A stretch of DNA of 30,627 nucleotides, from NCBI GenBank assembly GCA_038212305.1, contig JBBQUP010000033.1, positions 1 to 30,627 on the forward strand, read 5' to 3'. Positions 1-7,294 of the stretch are shown here, in pieces. The DNA comes from JBBQUP01 sp038212305. GTDB lineage: Bacteria > Bacteroidota > Bacteroidia > Bacteroidales > Marinilabiliaceae. Numbering within the stretch: the stretch's first letter is position 1; each line of letters opens with the position of its first letter. The notes beneath the pieces are model-generated. The model saw only the letters and a list, made by a program, of their open reading frames with translations, ran no database searches and was not told the DNA's origin. Made by a program: the position numbers and the translations under genes.

Positions 1-1
1 A

Positions 2-410
2 TTTCACCAATCAGCTATCATTCGAATATATTTGACTAAAGACCAAAGCTTAAGGCGGCGCAAGAGCTAATGGAAGTGGTTGATTTAATGAAACAAACAG
101 ACAAAGAGTCGTTTGTCGGAGCGTTATCTTTATGGTTTGAATAGTGGGAGTTTTTTTTGAATGAGAGGACGGTTAATCCATCAACAAACAAGTCCTTTTA
201 TACACACAAAAGGCTAAGAAGTGCTTGCCGTAGTTTGAAAAACAACCTACGCTGGCTATTTGATTGGTATAATTACTATGAGCTTAAAATACCCAATACA
301 ACTAACGCAATTGATGGACATTTTGCAGATTTGAAGAACAAGTTGAGAAACCACAATGGGTTGTCCTTGAAAAGAAAGATGAAGTTTATTGATGGGTTTT
401 AAAACCATAG
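2..410 (+). pseudogene. Decayed 3' end of a DDE-type insertion-sequence transposase gene
   Basis: The reading runs in from outside the window and is broken in three places. Frame 2 reads FHQSAIIRIYLTKDQSL and then hits a stop; restoring one A near position 52 joins it to frame 1, which reads KAAQELMEVVDLMKQTDKES. A TAG codon at 142-144 interrupts frame 1, and the same frame continues as WEFFLNERTVNPSTNKSFY to a stop at 400-402. Adding one T near 397-400 would move the end to the TAG at 408-410 (FIDGFLKP). The C-terminal block 'PNTTNAIDGHFADLKNKLR' followed by 'HNGLS' resembles the end of mutator/IS256-superfamily (IS1249-like) transposases, which catalyse DNA cutting and strand transfer. The family assignment is from memory and moderate. 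The copy must be inactive. The 81-codon stretch from the TTG at 157 is only its tail, not a separate gene. Confidence 0.75.
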
Positions 411-806
411 GATTCTCTAAATATCAATGGATTGCTTCTAGACACTCCATTGAGTGAAATTTTTGTCGAACCTCTGTATTATCCCTGATCGGTTGCTCCC
501 CAACAGAGCCTACTTCCGTTTATTCAGATTCTCAAAGTTCCTAAAAAAAACATTGCAATCTCAAATCAACTGAAAATAAATATCATTAAAAATTTCCAAT
601 AGAGAACAACGTCTAAAAAAAATCATTAATTTGTACATTATACCCGATTGTCTGATTTGGAAGGGAAAAGAATAAATACTTCAGAAGACCTGTATTTATT
701 CCATGAAAAAACGGAATGCCAGCTACCCGACACCCCGTTTTCACACAATTATTACTAAACCAATTTCATAATCCGTCATAATACAACATCAATTAACATC
801 AAAACG
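411..806. other. Intergenic stretch between transposase remnant and WG-barrel gene
   Basis: No open frame of useful length, RNA gene or clear repeat was found in these 396 nt. The first half, including the more GC-rich patch near 480-520, probably belongs to the non-coding 3' end of the decayed insertion sequence. I could not identify a terminal inverted repeat because the other end is outside the window. The second half is AT-rich and includes a weak terminator-like hairpin for the minus-strand operon, listed separately. Confidence 0.4.
706..741 (-). terminator. Weak terminator-like hairpin downstream of WG-barrel gene
   Basis: Read on the minus strand, AAAACGG and CCGTTTT form a 7-bp stem around a 20-nt loop, and the right arm runs into six T residues (711-706). 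It lies about 65-100 nt past the stop of the last gene of the sigma/barrel module. The long loop and short stem make it a modest candidate. Confidence 0.35.
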
Positions 807-2468
807 TCAGTCAGGATGAAAGGATATGCCCACTGAAAACGGAAATAAATCGGGTGTGCCAACCCCTGAAAAGAGAGGTGTTAAGTAGTAAACCCCATAT
901 AGGTTAATAAATTTATAACCCACTTTTCCCATTACACCATATCGCAATGAACTTAACCCATAATCGTCGCGTTGTTTCTCTTTCTCTCGACCCCCACTAC
1001 TGGTATTATAAACTAATTTGGTATGCGATCTCAATCGAACTCCACCTATCACACCGCCGGAAACATATACACGATCTTTACTTTGACTTGGAATTTGAAA
1101 TTCGAGCAAAACAGGTAATGTTAAATGTAAAGTTGTTAGCTTGTATTTCTCCACTGAACCAGTAGTGAATAAAGTACTAGTTAAAACTCCTTCATCGTTA
1201 ATATTTAACAAATTAGGTGTATCGAACCGATAATTATTAAACTCTAAGCCCAATGCCGTAACTAAGCCAATATGACCTGAAGGTTCAAGCTCAATATTTT
1301 CCTTGTAAGGATAGATTGTTATGCCAATTGATTTACTTGTATTTAACTCAAGAAAATTGTAATTAGAGGGTAAGTTTGTTGTTCTATCACTATTTAAAAA
1401 CTGATTAAACCCTATATCAACCCCCTGTAAATGACTGTTAAACGATTTTCGTTTGGCTTTAATAGTCGCTTCTTCATTATTTGTTTTTTGTTTAAACTCA
1501 ACGATGCTTTCTCCATTTTTTTTGCTGAAGGCAATTACATTGTCTCCAAGTCGAATCGTCCTCCCTGAATCAACAACCATGGTGGTGTTTACATCATTTT
1601 TAATTGTTGCTTTGTCTGATGCATTAGAATTATCAGTTGCACTAATCCATTGATCAGTAATAACTTCAATTACTTCACCTTGAGTATTAATTAAAACCAA
1701 TTGGCCATCTAAAACAGCTTTTGCAGTGTCGTTTTCAAAATCATAGATTTGGGAAAAAATAGGAGGTATCTCTTCAATTCCTTTATCATCAACATAGCCT
1801 ATTTTGCCCTCTTTAATCATTCGAGCCCGCCCTTGTTTAAACTCCCATATTTGCTGGTAGGCACAAGGGATTATCTCTACTCCATTGGCATTAACAAATC
1901 CTATTTTTCCATCTCGAAGAACCCGTGCCATTCCATTGTTAAATTCCCATATTTGTTGATAATTACATGGTATAATCTCGTATCCCGCCTCATTGATATA
2001 TCCAATCCTACCCTTCTTAAAAACACGAGCCATGCCATTTTCGAACTCCCATATTTGGTCATATTCAGCTGGTACAATTACTTGACCATTGACTCCATAA
2101 TAACCAACTTTGCCATCTCTTAAAACTTTAATTCTTCCGTTTAAAATCTCCCCTACCTGATCGTATTGGGTTGGAATAATTATACCTCTTTCAACATGAC
2201 ACAATCCTGTTTTACCATCTTTCATTACCCTAATAAAACCTTTCTCACTAATGCTCCATACTTGCTGATAATCAACAGGTACAACTACTTTTTGCCGTGT
2301 TGCCACACCCACCAATCCATGTTTCATTACCCGATAGTAACCTGGAGTTAATTCCCATGATCTATCGAATTGACCCAAAAGCGATTCGTTGGATTGAGCA
2401 CTCACAAAGGGAGCATTACCAATTCCAAAAACGATTAACAGGGAGAGAATTAAATAAATTCGTTTCAT
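807..2468 (-). CDS. WG-repeat protein fused to an outer-membrane beta-barrel-like domain
   Basis: 553 aa. Residues 1-25 are a Sec signal peptide ending VSAQS. Residues 44 to about 270 hold six full copies and one partial copy of a 34-residue WG/KWG-type repeat, with core 'DGKIGxxxxxGxEIIPxxYxQIWEF'; the usual W of the WG pair is mostly I, V or T. After a Ser/Asn-rich linker (275-295), residues 300-553 resemble the whole mature part of the barrel protein encoded just upstream: HLQGVDIGFNQFLNSD against HLAGFDMGINTLMNSD, a shared NNYRFD, and a shared YGxxxxxGYKFI. The C-terminal part is therefore probably an outer-membrane barrel of the Bacteroidota 'outer membrane beta-barrel' type, with the repeats in the periplasm or exposed outside. 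Its C terminus, FSVGISFHPD, lacks the terminal Phe of classical barrels. It is last in the sigma/anti-sigma/barrel module, 60 nt after its paralogue and with no promoter motif of its own, so it is probably co-transcribed. The molecular function is unknown. Confidence 0.85.
   Translation of the reverse strand: MKRIYLILSLLIVFGIGNAPFVSAQSNESLLGQFDRSWELTPGYYRVMKHGLVGVATRQKVVVPVDYQQVWSISEKGFIRVMKDGKTGLCHVERGIIIPTQYDQVGEILNGRIKVLRDGKVGYYGVNGQVIVPAEYDQIWEFENGMARVFKKGRIGYINEAGYEIIPCNYQQIWEFNNGMARVLRDGKIGFVNANGVEIIPCAYQQIWEFKQGRARMIKEGKIGYVDDKGIEEIPPIFSQIYDFENDTAKAVLDGQLVLINTQGEVIEVITDQWISATDNSNASDKATIKNDVNTTMVVDSGRTIRLGDNVIAFSKKNGESIVEFKQKTNNEEATIKAKRKSFNSHLQGVDIGFNQFLNSDRTTNLPSNYNFLELNTSKSIGITIYPYKENIELEPSGHIGLVTALGLEFNNYRFDTPNLLNINDEGVLTSTLFTTGSVEKYKLTTLHLTLPVLLEFQIPSQSKDRVYVSGGVIGGVRLRSHTKLVYNTSSGGREKEKQRDDYGLSSLRYGVMGKVGYKFINLYGVYYLTPLFSGVGTPDLFPFSVGISFHPD
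1659..2339 (-). repeat. Tandem 102-nt repeats encoding WG-type units
   Basis: The region encodes tandem 34-residue units. At DNA level the motif ACTCCCATAT (plus strand) or a near match recurs at 1841, 1943 and 2045, exactly 102 nt apart. The central units, translating to QIWEFxxGxARV, are the most alike. The outer units are more diverged, which suggests internal expansion from the middle. Confidence 0.8.
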
Positions 2469-2528
2469 TTTATAAAAATCTAAAGTTCAATGATTGGTAA
2501 AAATCTAAACCTTCCGTTCTAGCCAATT

Positions 2529-3443
2529 TTAAAAATTAACCAAAGTAAGTCCAACCGTAAAAGGATACAATTCGGGACCCTTATTATTTTCATACAAAGT
2601 GCTAAAACTATAGTTAGCAAAAACCTTTATAAACTTGTAACCAATGCGTGCCGATAAACCATATTGAAATGGATTAATATTTAAATCGTTACGCGATTTT
2701 TGTTTTTTGTCGCTATTCCCATCACTATAAACAACTTTGATATGAGATCCAATGTTAAACCCAACAAAACCACCTGCTGAAACAAAAAAGTGTGGCTCAT
2801 CTCTTCCACCAGCTTGCCATTCGAGCATTAATGGGATATTTAAATAAGAAATAACCAATTTACTTTTATCCACATTACGTGAAAACGTTTGCCCAATTGT
2901 TGTTCCAGTTATTTCATCTCTAATAGGAAATTGTTGATGATCAAACCGGTAATTATTAATCGTCCAGATTGCACCGGTAACTATTCCCAAATTATTCTTG
3001 TTCTTTTGTAGATCAATTGAGTATTGCATAAAATTAATGCCTACCATAACCGATTTTCCATTGTTTATATCCATAAATTCATCTCCTGGCGCTAAGTTGT
3101 TGAAAAAATCTGAATTCATTAAGGTGTTAATACCCATATCAAAACCAGCTAGGTGACCTTTAAACTCCTCGCGATTTTTTTTCACCATTCGAACTTTGGT
3201 CGTATTTCCATCTTCAATAAATTCAAAGCATCGCCTTCCTAAGGTGATCCGACTAATGGTATCGCCAAAAGTATTAACCACAACCGAAACGCCGGGTGTT
3301 TTAACTTCTGTTTTTCCAACCGTCTCTTCTACTGTCACAATCGATTTCTCAATACCAGGTACTTTTACTTCAGTTTGAGTTTGTGCTTTTAAAACCATTC
3401 CTAGCAAAAAGCACATGCCTAAAATTAGATATATATTTTTCAT
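2529..3443 (-). CDS. Outer-membrane beta-barrel protein of the ECF sigma module
   Basis: 304 aa. Residues 1-20 form a signal peptide (cleavage likely after LKA). Residues 24-51 contain a short doublet, TEVKVPG and TEVKTPG, 21 residues apart, before the barrel-like part begins near residue 60. The remainder alternates polar and hydrophobic residues, as membrane beta strands do, and ends in Phe (VGLTLVNF), the usual C-terminal signal for outer-membrane barrel assembly. It is a paralogue of the C-terminal half of the next gene. A TGTAAC-N16-CGTC element lies 59-84 nt upstream of its ATG, matching one in front of the sigma gene, so I infer it is a direct target of that sigma factor. It could be a structural barrel, a small-molecule channel or a stress sensor; the sequence does not say which. 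Confidence 0.8.
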   Translation of the reverse strand: MKNIYLILGMCFLLGMVLKAQTQTEVKVPGIEKSIVTVEETVGKTEVKTPGVSVVVNTFGDTISRITLGRRCFEFIEDGNTTKVRMVKKNREEFKGHLAGFDMGINTLMNSDFFNNLAPGDEFMDINNGKSVMVGINFMQYSIDLQKNKNNLGIVTGAIWTINNYRFDHQQFPIRDEITGTTIGQTFSRNVDKSKLVISYLNIPLMLEWQAGGRDEPHFFVSAGGFVGFNIGSHIKVVYSDGNSDKKQKSRNDLNINPFQYGLSARIGYKFIKVFANYSFSTLYENNKGPELYPFTVGLTLVNF

Positions 3444-3501
3444 ATTTGTTTAATTTTTAATTACTTTAAATATCTTATCTAATTAAATCATTTAAACATA
3501 T

Positions 3502-3527
3502 GACGACGCATCATTTGAATTGTTACA
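3502..3527 (-). promoter_or_regulatory. Putative ECF sigma promoter for the barrel genes
   Basis: On the minus strand, TGTAAC (3527-3522) is followed after 16 nt by CGTC (3505-3502). This arrangement is typical of ECF sigma promoters (AAC-type -35, CGTC-type -10, 16-17 nt spacing). It gives a leader of roughly 50 nt before the ATG at 3443. The identical hexamer, tetramer and spacing occur upstream of the sigma gene at 5081-5056. A second CGTC overlaps at 3508-3505 but with only 13-nt spacing. Confidence 0.6.
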
Positions 3528-3538
3528 GCACAAAACAA

Positions 3539-4537
3539 CTATTTTACTCGCTGCGTCATCTCCATTCCTTCTACTTTAATTCGATAAGCTACCATGTTAC
3601 CACCTGGATCATACATCTCATTTAATTTTAACCGATTAGGCGATACCCAATTAACTATTTTAACACCCATTTTAACCAGTCCGGGAACTTTACGCTGTGC
3701 TGTTTGAGCAGGTGCAAGTTCTTCGGCATATAACTCATGAAGTTCACGAATTTCAATTTGATTATTCAAATACAAATCCATCACTTCATTCATACAAACT
3801 TCATAGCCATTAACACTCAACTTAATTATTACATTTTCCATCGATTTTGCTTGCATAAACGCCATTGGATGTGGTTCGGGCTCCAATAAATAGTCTCGTA
3901 ATTGAGCACTAGGTTGAGCAACTGGTAATTTTTCAGGCAGCTGTTTATTCACTGAATCTACCACTTGTTTTACTTCAACTTGAGTTTGGTTGACTTTAGG
4001 TTCAATTACTTTATGATTAACTATTTGACTACCTGATCTTTTAATTGTGTTATCTAAATTTTTAATGTGAAAAGTAATAACAATAATTGCGACTGCGGCA
4101 ACGCCTGAAATAGCTTTTACCCATGATGAATAAGGAATAATTCGGTTTATAGATCGTTTTAATTCATCTCTATTTTCGAAAAATAATTGTTTATCTGCTT
4201 TTATAATTGTCTGACTATAAAGCGAAAACATTTTTTTATTCTCAGCTTTTGACAAATCATTAGCAAACTCTATCGCTTCAGAATAACTCAAATCGTTTTC
4301 AACCTTTTTAATGGCCAACAATTCAAATCGAGGAATATCCGTTAAATCAGTTTCACTTTTCTTTAGACTTAATTTATCCGAAAATTCGATTTCATCTGGC
4401 TTTAATAAAAAGTCATCCTCAGGAAGAAGATGGGGATTAGCTTCTAAAAAAACCATCAACATCACTTCTTCCTCAATAGATAACATTGAGTGATTCAACT
4501 TATTCAAGTACGCTATGTAATTTAATTCATTAATCAT
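3539..4537 (-). CDS. One-pass membrane anti-sigma-like protein
   Basis: 332 aa. The N-terminal cytoplasmic part (1-137) carries 'LSIEEEVMLMVFLEANPHL' at 19-37, a pattern recalled from Bacteroidota proteins encoded directly after ECF sigma factors. One hydrophobic segment follows (about 138-157, ending AAVAIIVITFHI). The extracytoplasmic part (158-332) has a Pro/Gln/Val-rich linker and ends in a small domain of unknown fold, YDPGGNMVAYRIKVEG. There is no zinc-binding HxxxCxxC of the ZAS class. The gene starts 7 nt after the sigma gene stop, so the two are probably translationally coupled. I infer that it holds the sigma factor at the membrane until an envelope signal releases it. This rests on context and topology; no catalytic motif is present. 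Confidence 0.7.
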   Translation of the reverse strand: MINELNYIAYLNKLNHSMLSIEEEVMLMVFLEANPHLLPEDDFLLKPDEIEFSDKLSLKKSETDLTDIPRFELLAIKKVENDLSYSEAIEFANDLSKAENKKMFSLYSQTIIKADKQLFFENRDELKRSINRIIPYSSWVKAISGVAAVAIIVITFHIKNLDNTIKRSGSQIVNHKVIEPKVNQTQVEVKQVVDSVNKQLPEKLPVAQPSAQLRDYLLEPEPHPMAFMQAKSMENVIIKLSVNGYEVCMNEVMDLYLNNQIEIRELHELYAEELAPAQTAQRKVPGLVKMGVKIVNWVSPNRLKLNEMYDPGGNMVAYRIKVEGMEMTQRVK

Positions 4538-4544
4538 GATATGT

Positions 4545-5030
4545 TTAAATTACTGATTCAATTTGTCCGATGTAATTTTTTAAATATACACGGGCTCTAA
4601 AAATATATACTTTAACTTGTGCTTCCGATAATCCTGTTATTTCGCTTATTTCTTGATAACTATATCCTTCATAATCTCTCATCATGACTACCATGCGCTG
4701 CGATTCGGGTAATTGACTAACTGCTTTGTGCAACAATTCATTCAAATCGGAATAACCCGTTTCGTAACTCATCGCTTGAACATCAACCTGATCCATTGAA
4801 GCGAGCTTTTTATCACGCCTAATCTGATCAATTAATGTGTGATAGGCACTGGTAAAAAGATAGCTTTTCACCTTTTGATAATTTACCTCTGTATGACGTT
4901 TCCATAGTTTTTCGAAGCAATCCTGAACCACATCGCGAGCCTTTTCACTGTCTTTGAGGTTTTTAACCACAAAACGGTAAATGGCATCAGAATATAGGTC
5001 GACGCTTTGATTAAACTCTTTTACATCCAT
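4545..5030 (-). CDS. ECF-type sigma-70 family RNA polymerase sigma factor
   Basis: 161 aa, normal for an ECF (group IV) sigma factor. Region 2 spans about 10-75, with the characteristic 'ARDVVQDCFEKLWK' helix and 'YLFTSAYHTLIDQIRR' for -10 recognition. Region 4 spans about 97-152, with 'LPESQRMVVMMRDYEGYSY' and the helix-turn-helix 'EISEITGLSEAQVKVYIFRA' that contacts the -35. There is no region 1 or 3. It is first in a four-gene minus-strand unit with the anti-sigma-like and barrel genes. A TGTAAC-N16-CGTC element just upstream suggests it drives its own transcription. There is no TonB-dependent receptor (SusC/FecA type) nearby, so this is not the usual transport-coupled ECF arrangement. Confidence 0.93.
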   Translation of the reverse strand: MDVKEFNQSVDLYSDAIYRFVVKNLKDSEKARDVVQDCFEKLWKRHTEVNYQKVKSYLFTSAYHTLIDQIRRDKKLASMDQVDVQAMSYETGYSDLNELLHKAVSQLPESQRMVVMMRDYEGYSYQEISEITGLSEAQVKVYIFRARVYLKNYIGQIESVI

Positions 5031-5055
5031 TCAGTTAGCTCGCTTTTGTTGGTAT

Positions 5056-5081
5056 GACGCTTATGATCATGGAAAGTTACA
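5056..5081 (-). promoter_or_regulatory. Putative autoregulatory ECF sigma promoter
   Basis: On the minus strand, TGTAAC (5081-5076) and CGTC (5059-5056) are separated by exactly 16 nt (5075-5060). Transcription would start about 15-20 nt before the ATG at 5030. The same pair with the same spacing lies in front of the first barrel gene, and two such matches in one operon are unlikely to be chance. Confidence 0.6.
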
Positions 5082-5355
5082 ATGTTTTTCAAATAATGAA
5101 TAAAAATAAGTTAAGCCACGAATCCTTTATGCCGATTAATCGTATGCTATAAAATTGATTTTAATAATGATATGACTTAGAATGTGGAATCTATTCCAAT
5201 TTTCAACGTTAAATATCATTAACAAAATCAAGAAAACTAATAAGGTGAAACTTTTTAGTACAATTTTTGTATTACTTTAGAGTTGGGTTGTTGTAACCCT
5301 TTCATAAACAGATGGACATAGAAATAAAATAGCCAATCAGCAAAAAGAGAAATAC
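5082..5355. other. Divergent intergenic spacer between sigma module and ctpA
   Basis: This AT-rich spacer separates the minus-strand sigma module from plus-strand ctpA and should hold the ctpA promoter. The best -7 candidate is TACTTTAG at about 5273-5280, one mismatch from TAnnTTTG, but I see no convincing -33 TTG at the right distance. No small gene, hairpin or repeat stands out. Confidence 0.35.
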
Positions 5356-7101
5356 ATGTTGGAAAATCAAGTAAACAATTCAAAAAAAGTGTCGAAAACT
5401 CGACGCCTTAAATGGCTCACCATTAGCTTGGGAGCTATTCTGTTAGCCGGATCGCTTTTTGCGTTTAATGATGATAAACGTAATTTTGCCATTGTCAAAA
5501 ACCTTGACATATTTTATACACTATTTCGCGAACTCAACAGTTATTATGTTGACGAGACTGACCCTGAAAAGCTAATCAAATCAGGTATTGATAATATGCT
5601 GGAATCGCTAGATCCCTATACTACTTATATTCCTGAAACCGAGATGGATGATTTCAAATTCATGACCACTGGCGATTATGCTGGTATTGGTTCACTCATC
5701 TCAAAAAAAGGACAATACATTGTTATTAATGAGCCCTACGAAGGTTTTCCAGCTCAAAAAGCAGGTTTAAAAGCGGGTGATGTTATTCTGGAAATTGATG
5801 GATTGAGTATGGTTGGTAAAAACACACCTGATGCCAGCGAAAAATTGAAAGGGCCATCATCGACTATTGTTAAACTTAAAATAGAGCGCCCAGGAGAGAA
5901 AAAGCCCTTGACAATTGATATTTCTCGTGAGAAAATTCACATCAATGCGGTTCCCTATTACAATATGATTGATTCTAAAACAGGGATAATCATATTAAAT
6001 AGTTTTACACAAAACTGCGTAGATGAAGTAAAACAAGCCTTTTTAGATTTAAGAGACAACCAAAAGGCTCAAAGCATAATCATTGATCTTAGAGGAAATC
6101 CTGGAGGATTATTAGATGAAGCAATTAAAATAGTTAACCTTTTTGTTCCTAAAGGATCTGATATTGTTAGTACCAGAGGAAAAGTTAAACAATGGGATAA
6201 GGAATATAAAGCTGCTGCACAACCCATTGATACCGTTATGCCACTAGCTGTTTTAATTAACCGAGGTTCAGCATCCGCATCTGAAATACTTGCAGGTGCG
6301 CTTCAGGATTTAGATAGAGCGGTAATTATTGGCAATCGGAGCTTTGGTAAAGGATTGGTTCAAGCCACTCGTAATTTAAGTTACAACTCGCAACTAAAGG
6401 TAACTACTGCTAAATACTATATTCCTAGCGGACGATGCATTCAAGCCATTGATTATACCAACCGCAATGAAGATGGAAGTGTGGGTTTAATTCCCGATTC
6501 GTTGATTTCGGAGTTTAAGACTAAAAAAGGACGAAAAGTGTACGATGGTGGTGGCGTATCTCCCGATATTAAAGTAACTCAGGAAAAATTTGGCAACATA
6601 ACCTATGCACTGGTAGTACAACAAATGTTATTTGATTTTGCAACTCAATTTGCAATTGAAAACAGTAAAATTGATGCTCCTGATAAATTTGCTTTATCTG
6701 ATGAGACTTATAATCGTTTTAAAACATTTGTATCATCGAAAAAAGATTTTAAATACCAGAGTAAAACCCTAGAATTATTCAAAGATTTAAAAACCACGGC
6801 CCAAAAAGAGGAATACTTCGAAAAATCGAAGGCCGAATTTGATGCACTTGAAAAAATGATATCGTTGGATGTTCAGCGCGACTTAGACATTTTTAAACCT
6901 GAAATATCTGATTTGCTGAGTATTGAAATAATTAAACGTTACTATTATCAACGTGGAGCCTATGTGCAAGGTTTAAAAGATGACAATGATTTGAAAAAAG
7001 CGTTAGAGGTTTTATCAAGTACTTCAAATCAGTATGCTGGATTATTAAATGGAACGTTGCCAAGCCATGCCGGCGATAAAAGATTTACCTCAATGAACTA
7101 A
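5356..7101 (+). CDS. ctpA: S41-family C-terminal processing protease (CtpA/Prc type)
   Basis: 581 aa. The N terminus (1-37) has a basic stretch and one hydrophobic segment (about 19-37), so the protein is a membrane-anchored or exported periplasmic protease. A PDZ domain spans about 105-190 ('GFPAQKAGLKAGDVILEIDG'), and the S41 catalytic domain spans about 200-375. The Ser/Lys dyad is visible: GSASASE at 304-310 with Ser307 placed by its 25-residue distance to Lys332 in GKGLVQ, and Gln336 four residues later as in Prc and CtpB. The family cuts periplasmic substrates at their C termini. The C-terminal extension after about 400 is long and helical, as is common in Bacteroidota homologues. The gene is monocistronic and ends at a strong terminator. 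Confidence 0.93.
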   Translation: MLENQVNNSKKVSKTRRLKWLTISLGAILLAGSLFAFNDDKRNFAIVKNLDIFYTLFRELNSYYVDETDPEKLIKSGIDNMLESLDPYTTYIPETEMDDFKFMTTGDYAGIGSLISKKGQYIVINEPYEGFPAQKAGLKAGDVILEIDGLSMVGKNTPDASEKLKGPSSTIVKLKIERPGEKKPLTIDISREKIHINAVPYYNMIDSKTGIIILNSFTQNCVDEVKQAFLDLRDNQKAQSIIIDLRGNPGGLLDEAIKIVNLFVPKGSDIVSTRGKVKQWDKEYKAAAQPIDTVMPLAVLINRGSASASEILAGALQDLDRAVIIGNRSFGKGLVQATRNLSYNSQLKVTTAKYYIPSGRCIQAIDYTNRNEDGSVGLIPDSLISEFKTKKGRKVYDGGGVSPDIKVTQEKFGNITYALVVQQMLFDFATQFAIENSKIDAPDKFALSDETYNRFKTFVSSKKDFKYQSKTLELFKDLKTTAQKEEYFEKSKAEFDALEKMISLDVQRDLDIFKPEISDLLSIEIIKRYYYQRGAYVQGLKDDNDLKKALEVLSSTSNQYAGLLNGTLPSHAGDKRFTSMN

Positions 7102-7124
7102 AAGACCATTGCTTAATAATACTC

Positions 7125-7176
7125 AACAACCTGTAAGAATAAGGTATAAATCTCATCTTACAGGTTGTTTTTTTTT
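7125..7176 (+). terminator. Rho-independent terminator of ctpA
   Basis: A perfect 14-bp inverted repeat, AACAACCTGTAAGA (7125-7138) and TCTTACAGGTTGTT (7156-7169), encloses a 17-nt loop and runs into nine T residues (7168-7176). It lies 24 nt past the ctpA stop. There is no A-run before the left arm, so it should act only on plus-strand transcripts. Confidence 0.85.
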
Positions 7177-7294
7177 AATCAGCCATCGCTATGTTACGTA
7201 ACCAATTTTCGTTTTATTCAGAGTTCAGTACGCCAACATTTAGTTACACCGAATTATCAATCTCTATCGATTAAACAGGATTATGCCGGATTGA

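Noticed and set aside
947..2500. Several plus-strand open frames opposite the WG-barrel gene
   Set aside because: They mirror the repeats of the minus-strand gene, have no family motifs or consistent starts, and the minus-strand protein has a signal peptide and clear domains.
5292..5317. TGTAAC followed by GGAC after 16 nt, plus strand, just before ctpA
   Set aside because: The -35-like half matches the sigma-module motif but the -10 half is GGAC, not CGTC, so I do not include ctpA in the regulon.
7193..7202. Palindrome GTTACGTAAC between ctpA and polA
   Set aside because: Ten bases, single copy, downstream of both genes; not enough to call a site.
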